A stretch of DNA of 64,000 bases, taken from positions 363,121 to 427,120 of the forward strand of contig NZ_LGCL01000015.1 of the NCBI RefSeq assembly GCF_001306115.1, given 5' to 3'. Made by a program: the position numbers and the translations under genes. The notes under the pieces were generated by a model, which worked only from the letters and a program-made list of their open reading frames with translations, had not been told where the DNA came from and did no database searches. Every line of letters starts with the position of its first letter. The first letter of the stretch is position 1. Positions 1-8,761 of the stretch are shown here, one piece after another. Origin of the DNA: Ornatilinea apprima (GTDB taxonomy: Bacteria; Chloroflexota; Anaerolineae; Anaerolineales; Anaerolineaceae).

Positions 1-125
1 AGCAGCTCGCCGATCACCTGCACGGCCCCTGCTACCAGATTAGCGATTTGCGCGCGGAAACCCTGTATCTGACGGTGCGCAAGGAAATGAACCAACTTCG
101 CGCCCCTGATGATAAAATAAAATAA
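1..125 (+). CDS. 3' end of an unidentified protein
   Basis: An open frame beginning at base 3 runs about 40 codons to a TAA at 123-125. The tail reads QLADHLHGPCYQISDL and ends RAPDDKIK. I do not recognise the family. The frame has the GC-rich third positions of its neighbours, so it looks coding, but only the last residues are visible. About 90 bases separate it from the next gene. Confidence 0.5.
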   Translation, partial: QLADHLHGPCYQISDLRAETLYLTVRKEMNQLRAPDDKIK

Positions 126-216
126 TCCGCCAACCCGCGCCGGGGAGGGGGAAAAAGGATCACCGCTTGCCAGCCCGGCTTTGCGATGATATGATCTCAC
201 CGGAGGTAGAAGTCTC

Positions 217-621
217 ATGTTTAACCGCGATTCGAAACGCGAGCGCACCCGCACTGTTCTGGCTATCATTATCCTGGCGACCCTGCCTTGCTATTGTCTG
301 GGGATTCTGATGCTCGGCTCGACCCGCTCCACACGAGAACCTACCCTTACCCCCACCCTCACTGGCACAGAAACGCCCCTCCCGGCCACGGGAACCGTTA
401 CCCCCACTCTGTTCCTTTCTCCCACTCCCACCGAGACGGTTACACCCACGCCGACGTTCACATCTTCTCCCACACCCACGGAGTTTATGACCCCCACCCG
501 CACGCCAACGGCCACCTTTACGGCCACCATCCCGCCGACTGAAACTACCGCGCCTCCGCCTACCGAAACTCCCAACCTTGAGCCGAGCGCGACGGAACAA
601 ACTTCCGAATCCCCCGGCTAA
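217..621 (+). CDS. Thr-Pro-rich single-pass membrane protein
   Basis: A 134-aa protein. Residues 1-11 are charged, residues 13-33 form one hydrophobic segment (TVLAIIILATLPCYCLGILM), and the rest is a low-complexity tail of TPT, TET and PTP units. This is a membrane-anchored, externally exposed, probably unstructured stalk. The start is supported by GGAGGTAG 8 bases upstream. The tail has no recognisable domain, so the function is unknown. Thr-Pro tails of this kind recur in several other exported proteins of this window. It lies on the same strand just before the M42 cluster, with 34 bases between them. Confidence 0.7.
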   Translation: MFNRDSKRERTRTVLAIIILATLPCYCLGILMLGSTRSTREPTLTPTLTGTETPLPATGTVTPTLFLSPTPTETVTPTPTFTSSPTPTEFMTPTRTPTATFTATIPPTETTAPPPTETPNLEPSATEQTSESPG

Positions 622-655
622 TTTTGCGGCTGTTGCGGGCACTGAAAGACAAACC

Positions 656-1714
656 ATGCAAGAAACAACCCGTCATCTGAAAAAGTGGATATCCCTCCCC
701 GGACTTTCCGGGGCAGAAGCGCCTCTGCGCGAAGCCATTCAGGCCGCCTGGAAGCCGCTGACCGATGAGATCAGCGCCAGCGCGATGGGCAGCCTGCATG
801 CCTTGAAGAAAGGCAGCGGCCCATCTCCCCGCCCCAGCATTATGGTATCCACCCACATGGACGCCATTGGCCTGATGGTCAGCGCCGTGGAACAAGAATG
901 GCTGCGCGTTACCCAGATCGGCTGGGTAGACGCGCGCATTTTACCCGGCCAGCCGGTGTTGGTGCACGCCCAACGCGACCTGCCCGGCGTGGTTGTGCAG
1001 CCGGCCGCCCATTTGCTGCCCCCCTCTGAACAAGACGGACCGGTCTCCCTCGACCAGCTCCTGGTGGATACCGGCCTGCCCGCCGCTGAGCTGCAAGAAC
1101 TGGTCAGCGTGGGCGACTTTATCTCTTTCAGCCAGCCCTGGATGGACCTGGCCGGAGAAACCCTGGCCGGTCACAGCCTCGATAACCGCGCTTCGGTCGC
1201 GGCGCTTACCCATTGTCTTGAAATCCTGCAAACCCGCGAACACGCCTGGGATGTCTGGGCAGTCGCCAGCGTGCAGGAAGAGATCGGCCATTTTGGAGCA
1301 GCCACGTCGGCCTACCAGCTGCGCCCCAGCCTGGCCATGGCCGTGGACGTTACCTTTGCCACTGGCCCCGGCACCGCGGACCCCAATACCTTCGCGTTGA
1401 AAAGCGGTCCTGCTCTGGGTTGGAGCCCGGTGCTGCATCCGGCGCTCTTCCAACGCGTGCGCGCCGCCGCCGAACGGCTGGAAATCCCTTATTCCAAAGA
1501 GATTATGACCGGATTAACGCACACCGACGCGGATGATCTTCAAGTGGCGGCGGAAGGCATTCCCACCATGCTGGTCAGCATTCCGCTGCGCTATATGCAC
1601 ACCCCCGTCGAAGTGGTTGCCCTGAAAGATATAGAACGCACCGGCCGCCTGCTGGCCGAGTTCATCTGCCAGCTCGATCCCAACGCGCTGGAGACCATCA
1701 CCTGGGATGAATGA
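656..1714 (+). CDS. M42 family metallo-aminopeptidase (copy 1)
   Basis: A 352-aa cytosolic peptidase of the M42 family (glutamyl aminopeptidase/PepA, CelM, TET-type), which removes N-terminal residues from peptides with two metal ions. All expected ligands are visible: H67 in STHMDAIG, D176 in HSLDNRAS, the E208-E209 pair in VQEEIG, D231 in AMAVDV and H315 in RYMHTP. Length is normal for the family. The ATG at 656 is chosen because homologues begin near the LLKKL/HLKKW helix; an in-frame ATG at 578 would overlap the preceding gene. First of three M42 paralogues in one directional run. Its stop overlaps the start of the next gene. Confidence 0.92.
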   Translation: MQETTRHLKKWISLPGLSGAEAPLREAIQAAWKPLTDEISASAMGSLHALKKGSGPSPRPSIMVSTHMDAIGLMVSAVEQEWLRVTQIGWVDARILPGQPVLVHAQRDLPGVVVQPAAHLLPPSEQDGPVSLDQLLVDTGLPAAELQELVSVGDFISFSQPWMDLAGETLAGHSLDNRASVAALTHCLEILQTREHAWDVWAVASVQEEIGHFGAATSAYQLRPSLAMAVDVTFATGPGTADPNTFALKSGPALGWSPVLHPALFQRVRAAAERLEIPYSKEIMTGLTHTDADDLQVAAEGIPTMLVSIPLRYMHTPVEVVALKDIERTGRLLAEFICQLDPNALETITWDE

Positions 1715-2807
1715 CATGAGCCTCACCAACCCTTCCAACACAAACGTCCAGCCGTCCGCGCAGCAGATTGCGCTGCTGGAACGGCTTTCCAACGCCTGCG
1801 CCGTCTCCAGCGATGAGCATGAAGTCCGCCAGATCGTGCGCGCCGAAATCGAAGCGCACGCCGATGAAATCATTGTGGACGCGATGGGCAACCTGCTTGC
1901 CGTGCGCCGCGCCCAGGTGGAAAATCCCTTGCGCGTCATGCTGGCCGCCCACATGGATGAAGTCGGGCTGATGCTCATTCATAGCGACGGCGACGGCCTC
2001 TTTTCCTTCCAAACCATGGGCGGCATTGACCCGCGCCAACTGGTGGGCAAGCCCGTCTGGGTTGGCCGCCAGCACCACCCCGGCGTCATCGGCGCGCGCC
2101 CCTACCACCTCTCCAGCGACGAAGAAATGCGCCACAGCGTACCCATCTCGCAGTTACGCATTGATCTGGGGCCGGGCGGTTCGGAGCTGGCTCAACCCGG
2201 CGACCTGGCAGCTTTCGCCACGCGCTTCCAGCAGGCAGGCCCCAGCTTGATGGGCAAAGCCCTGGATGACCGCCTGGGGGTGGCCAGCCTGATTGAAATT
2301 TTCAAAACCGCGCCCCGCCATATTGAGCTGTGGGCGGCCTTTACCGTCCAGGAAGAGCTGGGACTGCGCGGAGCGCGTGTCGCGGCGTTTCGCATTCAGC
2401 CGCACCTCGCCATTGCCGTCGACAGCACCCCCGCCAACGACCTGCCCGCCGCGGATGGCCAGGAGAACACCCGTTACAACACCCGCCTGGGCTTTGGCCC
2501 GGCCATCTATGTCGCTGACAGAGCCACCATCTCAGACCCGCGCCTGGTGCGCCACCTGACGGAAACCGCCGCAGCGCAGGGTATTCCCTTCCAGTACCGC
2601 CAGCCGGGCGGCGGCAGCACCGACGCCGGCGCCATCCTGCGCGCCCAGAGCGGCGTGCCGGTGATCTCGGTATCGGTGCCGGGGCGCTACGCCCACACCG
2701 CCTGCCTGGTCGCTCGCGCAGCCGATTGGGGCGCGACGATGGCCTTGCTGCAGGCCAGCCTGCAAACGTTAACCACGGATATTCTCAAGGAAGAACGCAG
2801 ACCATGA
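1707..2807 (+). CDS. M42 family metallo-aminopeptidase (copy 2)
   Basis: A 366-aa paralogue of its neighbours (363 aa if the ATG at 1716 is used). Metal and catalytic residues are intact: H82 in AAHMDEVG, D187 in KALDDRLG, E216-E217 in VQEELG, D239 in AVDSTP and H330 in [17 protein letters not shown] segment matches the small-residue loop before the last ligand in the family. The start overlaps the previous stop by 8 bases, and the stop overlaps the next start in an ATGA, so translation is probably coupled across the cluster. M42 enzymes form dodecameric TET particles; whether these paralogues mix is unknown. Confidence 0.92.
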   Translation: MNDMSLTNPSNTNVQPSAQQIALLERLSNACAVSSDEHEVRQIVRAEIEAHADEIIVDAMGNLLAVRRAQVENPLRVMLAAHMDEVGLMLIHSDGDGLFSFQTMGGIDPRQLVGKPVWVGRQHHPGVIGARPYHLSSDEEMRHSVPISQLRIDLGPGGSELAQPGDLAAFATRFQQAGPSLMGKALDDRLGVASLIEIFKTAPRHIELWAAFTVQEELGLRGARVAAFRIQPHLAIAVDSTPANDLPAADGQENTRYNTRLGFGPAIYVADRATISDPRLVRHLTETAAAQGIPFQYRQPGGGSTDAGAILRAQSGVPVISVSVPGRYAHTACLVARAADWGATMALLQASLQTLTTDILKEERRP

Positions 2808-3622
2808 GCGAAGCCGACGTGATTGCCCGTTGCGACCGCGGCCCCGTTACCCGCGAATCGTTGGTACATGACCTGGCCAGCCTGGGCGTGCGCCCCGGCA
2901 TGACCCTTTTAGTGCATTCTTCTCTCAGCGCGTTGGGCTGGGTGTGCGGCGGCGCGGTTGCCGTGGTGCTGGCCCTGGAAGACGCCCTCGGTGAGCAGGG
3001 CACCCTGGTGATGCCCACTCACTCCGGCGACCTCAGCGACCCGGCCGAATGGGCGCACCCGCCCGTGCCGGCCGATTGGATAGAGGTCATCCGCCAGTCC
3101 ATGCCCGCCTACGACCCCACCCTCACCCCGACACGCGGCATGGGCGCCATTGTGGAAACTTTTCGCCGCCAGCCCGGTGTGCTACGCAGCGCGCACCCGC
3201 AGTTATCGTTTGCCGCGCGCGGCCCCCAGGCCGAGAAGATTACCGCCAACCACAGCCTGCACTCCAGCCTGGGCGAGCAGTCGCCCCTGGCGCGCGTCTA
3301 CGAGCTGGACGGCTTTGTGCTGCTGCTGGGCGTTACGCACGAGAACAACACCTCTTTACACCTGTGCGAACACCGCGCCAACTTTCCCTCGCGCAAAATT
3401 GTGCGCCGAGGCACCCCATTGATGGTGAACGGCCAGCGCGAATGGGTCTGGTTTGAAGGCGTGGACGAAAACTCCGATGACTTTGAACAGCTCGGCGCGG
3501 ACTATGAACGCGAAACCGCCAACGTAACCGTGGCGACCACCGGCTACGCCCAGGCGCGCCTGATGCGCCAGCGCCCGCTGGTTGACTATGGAGTACAATG
3601 GATGGAGAAAAACCGCCGCTAA
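2804..3622 (+). CDS. AAC(3)-family N-acetyltransferase
   Basis: A 272-aa protein of the aminoglycoside 3-N-acetyltransferase fold (Antibiotic_NAT, YokD-like), which transfers acetyl from acetyl-CoA to an amine. Family signatures are present: [14 protein letters not shown] near residue 40, VMPTHS near 70, [12 protein letters not shown] with H131, and [15 protein letters not shown] near 180-192. The ATG at 2804 overlaps the previous stop (ATGA), which fixes the start; the frame is open further upstream but only as an overlap. It sits inside a run of M42 aminopeptidases, so its native substrate is more likely a peptide or amino-compound than an antibiotic. Resistance activity cannot be judged from sequence. 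Confidence 0.88.
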   Translation: MSEADVIARCDRGPVTRESLVHDLASLGVRPGMTLLVHSSLSALGWVCGGAVAVVLALEDALGEQGTLVMPTHSGDLSDPAEWAHPPVPADWIEVIRQSMPAYDPTLTPTRGMGAIVETFRRQPGVLRSAHPQLSFAARGPQAEKITANHSLHSSLGEQSPLARVYELDGFVLLLGVTHENNTSLHLCEHRANFPSRKIVRRGTPLMVNGQREWVWFEGVDENSDDFEQLGADYERETANVTVATTGYAQARLMRQRPLVDYGVQWMEKNRR

Positions 3623-3652
3623 TCACCGCCCATACGTCAGGAAGAATACAGA

Positions 3653-4651
3653 ATGAAAGAACTGCTCAAAAAACTGGTCCAAATTCCCGCCCCGTTTGGC
3701 TATGAAAGCGCCATGCGAGACGCGGTTCGTGCAGAAATTACCAACCTGGCTGATGAAATTCAGGTCGACGCGCTGGGCAACCTTATCGCGCGCAAAGGCC
3801 AGCGCGGGCCAGACGGCCTACGGGTGATGCTCTCGGCGCACATGGACGAAATTGGCATCATCGCCAGCCATGTTGACGAAAACGGCTTTGTGCGCTTTGC
3901 CCCGCTGGGCAACGTCTACGCCCACAACTGTCCTGGCGCTCGCGTGCGCTTTCTCAACGGCGCGCGCGGCCTCATCGGCAGCCCGCGCTACACCAGCAGC
4001 AGCCAGCCGCCCGCCATTCCCGACATGTTCATCGACGTTGGCGCCACCTCGCGTGAAGACTGCCCGGTTAAGGTCGGCGACCCGGCTGTGTTTGAGAATA
4101 CGTTCCTTGATCTCGGCCAGCGTGTGGCCGCCAAATCACTGGACAACCGCATTAGCGTGGCCGCCCAAATTGAGATCATGCGCCGCTTATCCACCTCGCC
4201 GCACGAAATTCACTTTGTGTTTTCGGTGCAGGAAGAAGTCGGGCAAAAAGGCGCGCTGGTGGCGGCCTATCACCTGCAGCCCGAGCTGGGCATCGCCCTG
4301 GATGTAACCACCACCGGCGACACCCCCAACAGCGCGCGCATGGCCGTGGAACTGGGCAAAGGCCCGGCCATCAAAGTTAAAGATGAAGGCATGATCGCTG
4401 ATCCGCGTGTGGTGCGCCTGCTGGCCGGCGCCGCCGAAAAGCTCAACATTCCCACCCAGCGCGAGATCTTGCTCAACGGCACTACCGACGCCCGCTGGAT
4501 GCAGGCGCAGCGCGCTGGCGCGCCAGCCGGCACCCTTTCCATCCCCTGCCGCTACGTCCACTCGCCTTCCGAGATGGTCGACCTGGGCGACGTGGAACAT
4601 GCCGTCAACCTGATGGTTCACCTGCTCTCCGCGCCGGTTCACCTGTATTAA
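3653..4651 (+). CDS. M42 family metallo-aminopeptidase (copy 3)
   Basis: A 332-aa member of the same family, slightly shorter than copies 1 and 2. Ligands are H63 in SAHMDEIG, D164 in KSLDNRIS, E194-E195 in VQEEVG, D217 in ALDVTT and H303 in RYVHSP. The segment NGTTDARWMQAQ replaces the usual G-rich TDA loop of copy 2, so specificity may differ. An AGGAAG ribosome site lies 12 bases before the ATG. It follows the acetyltransferase by 30 bases and precedes a solute-binding lipoprotein, consistent with peptide salvage. The three copies are clearly diverged rather than recent duplicates. Confidence 0.92.
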   Translation: MKELLKKLVQIPAPFGYESAMRDAVRAEITNLADEIQVDALGNLIARKGQRGPDGLRVMLSAHMDEIGIIASHVDENGFVRFAPLGNVYAHNCPGARVRFLNGARGLIGSPRYTSSSQPPAIPDMFIDVGATSREDCPVKVGDPAVFENTFLDLGQRVAAKSLDNRISVAAQIEIMRRLSTSPHEIHFVFSVQEEVGQKGALVAAYHLQPELGIALDVTTTGDTPNSARMAVELGKGPAIKVKDEGMIADPRVVRLLAGAAEKLNIPTQREILLNGTTDARWMQAQRAGAPAGTLSIPCRYVHSPSEMVDLGDVEHAVNLMVHLLSAPVHLY

Positions 4652-4683
4652 CCGCTCGGCGGCAATCCGCCGGAGTTAAACGC

Positions 4684-6036
4684 ATGAAAGCCTCAAAATC
4701 ATCCCTTTCTCAACGGATTTTTCCACTGGCTGCCAGCCTGGTCATCACCAGCCTCCTTCTGGCAGGCTGCGGCAATCTCAATTTGCCCGGGCTGCTGCGC
4801 ACCGTGATCCCTCCCACCCAAACCGCGCCCAACAGCCCGCTCCAGGCAACCGTGTCAATCCCCGTAGACGAGACCGCCACCCTTCCTGCCCCCACCGCCA
4901 CTCCCAGCGGGCCGCAAACCCTTACTATCTGGGTTCCGCCGCAGTTCGACCCGCAGAGCGGCACACCCGCCGGGCAGCAGTTTCAGGCGCGCATCAACCA
5001 GTTCATGAATGAAAACCCGGGCGTCATCATTGAAACGCGCATCAAAGCCGCCGCTGGCTCCGGCAGCCTGCTTGAATCGCTGACCCTGGCCAACGCTGCC
5101 GCCACGCCAGAGAGCCTGCCCGCCCTGGTCGCCTTACCCCGCTCGGATATGGAAGTCGCGGCCTTGAAGGGTTTGATCTTCCCCATGGACGACTACACCT
5201 CGGTAATTGACCAGAGCGATTGGTTCGATTACGCCCGCCAGTTGGCATTACTGCAGGGCGCCACCTACGGCATTCCCTTCGCCGGCGACGCCATGCTGCT
5301 GCTCTACCGCCCGGCGCGGGTGGGCGCATCCCCACTCAACTGGAAAGAAATCCTCAGCCGCGGGCAGCCGCTGGCCTTCCCTGCCGCCGACCCACAGTCT
5401 CTGCTCACCCTGCTGCTCTATCTCTCCGCGGGCGGGCAGATCGTCGACTCGCAGGGCCGGCCAACCCTTTCCGCCGAAACCCTCACCAGCGTACTCGAAT
5501 TGTACGCCGAAGGCGCTGCCCAGGGCACGTTTCCAAACATGATCGCGGATGTGCAGTCCGATGCGCAGGCCTGGCAGTTCTACCGGGACAAATCGGCCAA
5601 CATGGTCATCACCTGGTCTTCGCGCTACTTAAGCGAGCTGCCAGTCGACACCTCCGCGGTTGCCATCACCGCCTTGGACGACAAAGACTACACCCTTGCC
5701 ACCGGCTGGATGTGGGCGCTTTCCGACCCTCTGCCCGAACGGCGCGCCATGAGCGTTAAACTGGCTGAATACCTTACCGAAAGCGAATACCTGGCCCAGT
5801 GGTCGCCCGTCTCCGGCCAACTGCCGGTGCGCCCCAGCGGGCTGAACGCCATCACCAACCAGTCGCTGCGTTCCCTGCTCGGACAGGTGATCCAATCCTC
5901 CAACGTGCGCCCCACCAACGATCTGATCACTGGCGTGGGCCCCCTGCTGCAAGAATCCACCCTGGCGATGATTGAACGCCTGAATGACCCTGCCCAGGCG
6001 GCCGCAACCGTCGCGGAGCGGTTGAACTCCCCCTGA
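4684..6036 (+). CDS. extracellular solute-binding lipoprotein (ABC family 1 type)
   Basis: A 450-aa exported protein. It has a basic start, a hydrophobic segment and a lipobox (LLLAGC, Cys about residue 29), then a Thr/Pro/Ala-rich tether to about residue 75. The mature domain begins QTLTIWVPPQF, typical of maltose/sugar-type binding proteins, with later segments such as YGIPFAGDAMLLLYR and MVITWSSRYL. It would capture a ligand outside the membrane and hand it to an ABC permease, but no permease or ATPase is adjacent, so it is an orphan here. GGAGTT precedes the ATG. It is followed after 14 bases by a small membrane protein. Confidence 0.87.
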   Translation: MKASKSSLSQRIFPLAASLVITSLLLAGCGNLNLPGLLRTVIPPTQTAPNSPLQATVSIPVDETATLPAPTATPSGPQTLTIWVPPQFDPQSGTPAGQQFQARINQFMNENPGVIIETRIKAAAGSGSLLESLTLANAAATPESLPALVALPRSDMEVAALKGLIFPMDDYTSVIDQSDWFDYARQLALLQGATYGIPFAGDAMLLLYRPARVGASPLNWKEILSRGQPLAFPAADPQSLLTLLLYLSAGGQIVDSQGRPTLSAETLTSVLELYAEGAAQGTFPNMIADVQSDAQAWQFYRDKSANMVITWSSRYLSELPVDTSAVAITALDDKDYTLATGWMWALSDPLPERRAMSVKLAEYLTESEYLAQWSPVSGQLPVRPSGLNAITNQSLRSLLGQVIQSSNVRPTNDLITGVGPLLQESTLAMIERLNDPAQAAATVAERLNSP

Positions 6037-6050
6037 TAGGAGACGTAGGT

Positions 6051-6395
6051 ATGCCCAACCCCAGGAAACCTTCCCAAACCCGCTCTTCCCACCGCCCGGC
6101 CGGGGTTACCCGCCAGGCGCTGGCCATTTTGGGGTTGCTGATCTTGCTCACCGCACTGGCCTGGACCAGCCCTTTCCAGACCCAACCCACCCCAGCCCCG
6201 GCCAACACCACCGCCCTGGCCGCCACACCCGATGGAACCCTGACCCCTTCAGTCACCCCCCTGCCCGAAGAATGGCTGCAGAGCTACCGCAACACCAACG
6301 AAGTCGTCCTGGTGGGTGTGCTGCTGGTTCTCATTGTCGTCATCGGCACCTTTGGCGCCATCTGGCGCGCCAACCGCAAGCGCCCGGCTCACTAA
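6051..6395 (+). CDS. small two-TM protein with Thr-Pro loop
   Basis: A 114-aa protein with no recognised domain. It has a basic N-terminus, a first hydrophobic segment at about residues 22-40, an external loop rich in T, P and A (about 41-78), a second hydrophobic segment at about 85-105, and a short basic tail (RANRKRPAH). It starts 14 bases after the solute-binding protein with TAGGAGACGTAGGT upstream, so the two are probably co-transcribed. It may assist or anchor the binding protein, but this is only positional inference. Confidence 0.72.
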   Translation: MPNPRKPSQTRSSHRPAGVTRQALAILGLLILLTALAWTSPFQTQPTPAPANTTALAATPDGTLTPSVTPLPEEWLQSYRNTNEVVLVGVLLVLIVVIGTFGAIWRANRKRPAH

Positions 6396-6529
6396 TTTCG
6401 TTTTTTCCGTCAACATTTATTATTTGTCCATAAAAATTCTCCCAACCGGCCAGCAACTTATCGCCGGTATTTTCGTATATTGGATATAGGCTACAAAGAA
6501 ATCGTTTTTTTATACCAAGGAGATGTTGT

Positions 6530-8002
6530 ATGAGTACGTTTTGGAAATCGACCGGGCTGCGTATCAGCCTGGCTCTGATGCTGGTGGCGGTTCTCTTCGC
6601 CGGGATCGCCGCCCCCGTTCAGGCGGCCGACATCGACAATGACGGCTATGTTGGCCCCAACGAAGTCATTGATGATGATCTGATCATCAGCGGCGAAAAA
6701 GTGGTCATCGAAGGCACCGTTAATGGTCTTTTGATCGCAACCGGCGCTACGGTTACCATCAAAGGCCAGATCAATGGCGACGCCATCCTGCTCGGCAGCA
6801 CGGTGGAAGTAACTGAAGAAGCCGTCATCACCGGCAATGTCTTCAGCGGCGCTTCGCAGGTCAAAGTCAACGGACAGGTCGGCGGCAGTGTGGCGATGGG
6901 CAGCCAGGTGATCTACATGGAAGGCGCGCAGGTGGGCAGAAATGTGTATTTTGGCACCTACAGCTTTCAGGATGACGCCCGCACCAGCATCGCGCGCGGC
7001 GTCTACGGCGGCGCGTACCAGATTATCCTCAACGGCACAGTGGACCGCGACGTGAACCTGAGCGCGGCCGCCCTGGAGTTGGGTGGCAAAGTCAACGGCA
7101 ACGCCGTACTAGACGTGGAAGCTCCCGGCAGCGGCGAAGAAATGCCGTTCTCGCCGTTCATGTTCATGCCCCAGCAGTACGGCGTAGTAATCCCCCCCAC
7201 CATGAAGCCCGGCCTGCGCATTTCTGACAGCGCCGAAATTGGCGGGCAATTAGTCTACACCAGCCCGGTGGAACAGGCCGAGGCCATTGAAACCGCCCTG
7301 CAAGGCGGCGTGGTCTACCAGACTCCCGTTCCGGCCGAAACCAGCGCGGACGGTAAAACGGCGCTGAAGCCGGCCGAACCCGAACGCGGCACCTTTGGCT
7401 TCTTTGCTTCGCGCGTGTTGAAATGGTTCTGGAAGCTGCTCCGCGACCTCATCACCCTGCTTCTGTTGGGCGGCTTATGCGTCTGGCTGATCCCCGCGCT
7501 ATACCAGAAGACCGTTGAAGCCGTCAAGGCAAAACCCGGCCCGGCCGCGGGCACTGGCGCGCTGGTCTACCTGGGCGGGCATGTGGGCGCGTTTGTTGTC
7601 TTCTTCCTGATCCTGATCGCGGGCCTGCTCTTCTCGGTGCTCACCCTGACCGGAATCTCTTCCACCATCTTTGGCATGGGTTTTTCCGCGCTGGCGCTGG
7701 CGTTTGCCGCTTTCCGCCTGCTGGTGGTCTACGGCAGCAAGCTGGTCATTGCCTACCTGGCGGGTGAATGGGTATTAAGCAAGATCGCCCCGCAGGCGCG
7801 CAACAAAGCCGTCTGGTCCATGGTGATCGGCGTTGTCATCTACATCATCCTGCGCTCCATCCCGATCTTCGGCTGGCTGTTTGGCCTGGTGGTTACCATC
7901 TTCGGCCTGGGTGGAATGTGGCTGGTGTTCCAAAACTGGCGCAACCCCGCCGCCGCACCCGCCGTCGAACCGGCTCCTGTGGTCGAGACGCCGGCCGAAT
8001 AA
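6530..8002 (+). CDS. bactofilin-like membrane protein with signal peptide
   Basis: A 490-aa protein with three parts. Residues 1-32 are a signal peptide ending VQA. About residues 33-200 are a right-handed beta-helix built from short V/I-rich repeats such as VVIEGTVNGLL and VTIKGQINGDAIL, the pattern of bactofilin/polymer-forming domains. The last 200 residues carry four or five hydrophobic segments (about 305-465) and a Pro/Ala/Val tail. A strong AAGGAG site precedes the ATG. Ordinary bactofilins are cytoplasmic scaffolds; here the helix would be outside and tethered. Similar proteins are annotated as polymer-forming cytoskeletal proteins in Chloroflexota. A terminator follows. Confidence 0.8.
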   Translation: MSTFWKSTGLRISLALMLVAVLFAGIAAPVQAADIDNDGYVGPNEVIDDDLIISGEKVVIEGTVNGLLIATGATVTIKGQINGDAILLGSTVEVTEEAVITGNVFSGASQVKVNGQVGGSVAMGSQVIYMEGAQVGRNVYFGTYSFQDDARTSIARGVYGGAYQIILNGTVDRDVNLSAAALELGGKVNGNAVLDVEAPGSGEEMPFSPFMFMPQQYGVVIPPTMKPGLRISDSAEIGGQLVYTSPVEQAEAIETALQGGVVYQTPVPAETSADGKTALKPAEPERGTFGFFASRVLKWFWKLLRDLITLLLLGGLCVWLIPALYQKTVEAVKAKPGPAAGTGALVYLGGHVGAFVVFFLILIAGLLFSVLTLTGISSTIFGMGFSALALAFAAFRLLVVYGSKLVIAYLAGEWVLSKIAPQARNKAVWSMVIGVVIYIILRSIPIFGWLFGLVVTIFGLGGMWLVFQNWRNPAAAPAVEPAPVVETPAE

Positions 8003-8026
8003 CCATCCATCCTTTCTGGTCATCCA

Positions 8027-8066
8027 AAACACCGGTCCGCGGGCATCCCCGGACCGGTGTTTATTT
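8027..8066 (+). terminator. Rho-independent terminator of the bactofilin-like gene
   Basis: A perfect 12-bp stem pairs AAACACCGGTCC (8027-8038) with GGACCGGTGTTT (8051-8062) around a 12-base loop, followed by ATTT. It lies 25 bases after the stop codon. Confidence 0.85.
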
Positions 8067-8131
8067 GCTGCCAGCGTCAGGTTCGGCAAGAAAACGGCTT
8101 GCAACAGCCCCACGAAAACCTGATAAACTTC

Positions 8132-8161
8132 TTCGCCGCGCGGCCAATTCCCTGCTATAAT
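8132..8161 (+). promoter_or_regulatory. putative sigma70-type promoter for the phosphoribosyltransferase
   Basis: A perfect TATAAT at 8156-8161 has TTCGCC 18 bases upstream at 8132-8137. The -35 match is poor. The start codon is 36 bases downstream of the -10. Confidence 0.5.
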
Positions 8162-8197
8162 TTATGAAGCAAATTAATTACAGGCAGGGACACGGCT

Positions 8198-8716
8198 ATG
8201 CGGCGAGAAGCGCTCGGTTGGGAAGATGTAGACAAGCTCATCGATCACCTGATTCCCCAATTTGAAATCGAATTTGAAGCCATGGTCATGATCACCCGCG
8301 GCGGGATCATCCCGGGCGGTCTGTTGGCAGAAGCCCTTAATCTGACCACTCTGTTCACCGCCGCGGTAGACTTTCCGGCGGAGATGGAACTGGAAAAGAA
8401 GAGTGAAAGCGCCCGTCTCCTGGCCTGGCCCAAATTCATCCAATTTCCTGAAAGCGACCTGCTGCGCGGGCGCAAAACCCTGGTGGTAGACGATGTTTGG
8501 GGTTCCGGGCGCACCATCACCGCCGTAAAAAACCGCATTGCCGCCATGGGCAGCCTGCCCTACACCTGCGTGCTGCATTTCAACCCCTATCGCAACCTGT
8601 TTGGCACCGCCCGCCCCGATTATTACGCGGCCGTTACCGACGCGCATATCATCTACCCGTGGGAGATCAAACGCGGGTTTGAAGGCGCATTCCTTAAAGG
8701 GTATGTGGAAGAATAA
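8198..8716 (+). CDS. phosphoribosyltransferase (XGPRT/hypoxanthine type)
   Basis: A 172-aa type I phosphoribosyltransferase. The PRPP-binding motif LVVDDVWGSGRT is at about residues 97-108, and the MITRGGIIPGGLLAEAL segment supplies the early PPi loop. The short C-terminal hood (YAAVTDAHIIYPWE) resembles xanthine-guanine and purine salvage enzymes; the YPWE tail is typical of bacterial and archaeal Gpt/Hpt-like members. It would convert a purine base and PRPP to the nucleotide in the cytosol. The exact base cannot be assigned. It stands alone between two terminators. A second, unrelated purine PRT lies at 27415. Confidence 0.85.
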   Translation: MRREALGWEDVDKLIDHLIPQFEIEFEAMVMITRGGIIPGGLLAEALNLTTLFTAAVDFPAEMELEKKSESARLLAWPKFIQFPESDLLRGRKTLVVDDVWGSGRTITAVKNRIAAMGSLPYTCVLHFNPYRNLFGTARPDYYAAVTDAHIIYPWEIKRGFEGAFLKGYVEE

Positions 8717-8730
8717 AATCAGCGGATATG

Positions 8731-8760
8731 GCCGGGCAAATCACAGCCCGGCTTTTATTT
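8731..8760. terminator. convergent terminator
   Basis: GCCGGGC (8731-8737) pairs with GCCCGGC (8746-8752), followed by TTTTATTT on the plus strand. It lies between the converging phosphoribosyltransferase and glycosyltransferase genes. The minus-strand side lacks a clear T-run, so it mainly serves the plus gene. Confidence 0.8.
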
Positions 8761-8761
8761 G

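Noticed and set aside
2804..3622. AAC(3) protein as an acquired aminoglycoside-resistance gene
   Set aside because: It is embedded in a chromosomal M42 operon with the same composition as its neighbours and no mobile-element borders.
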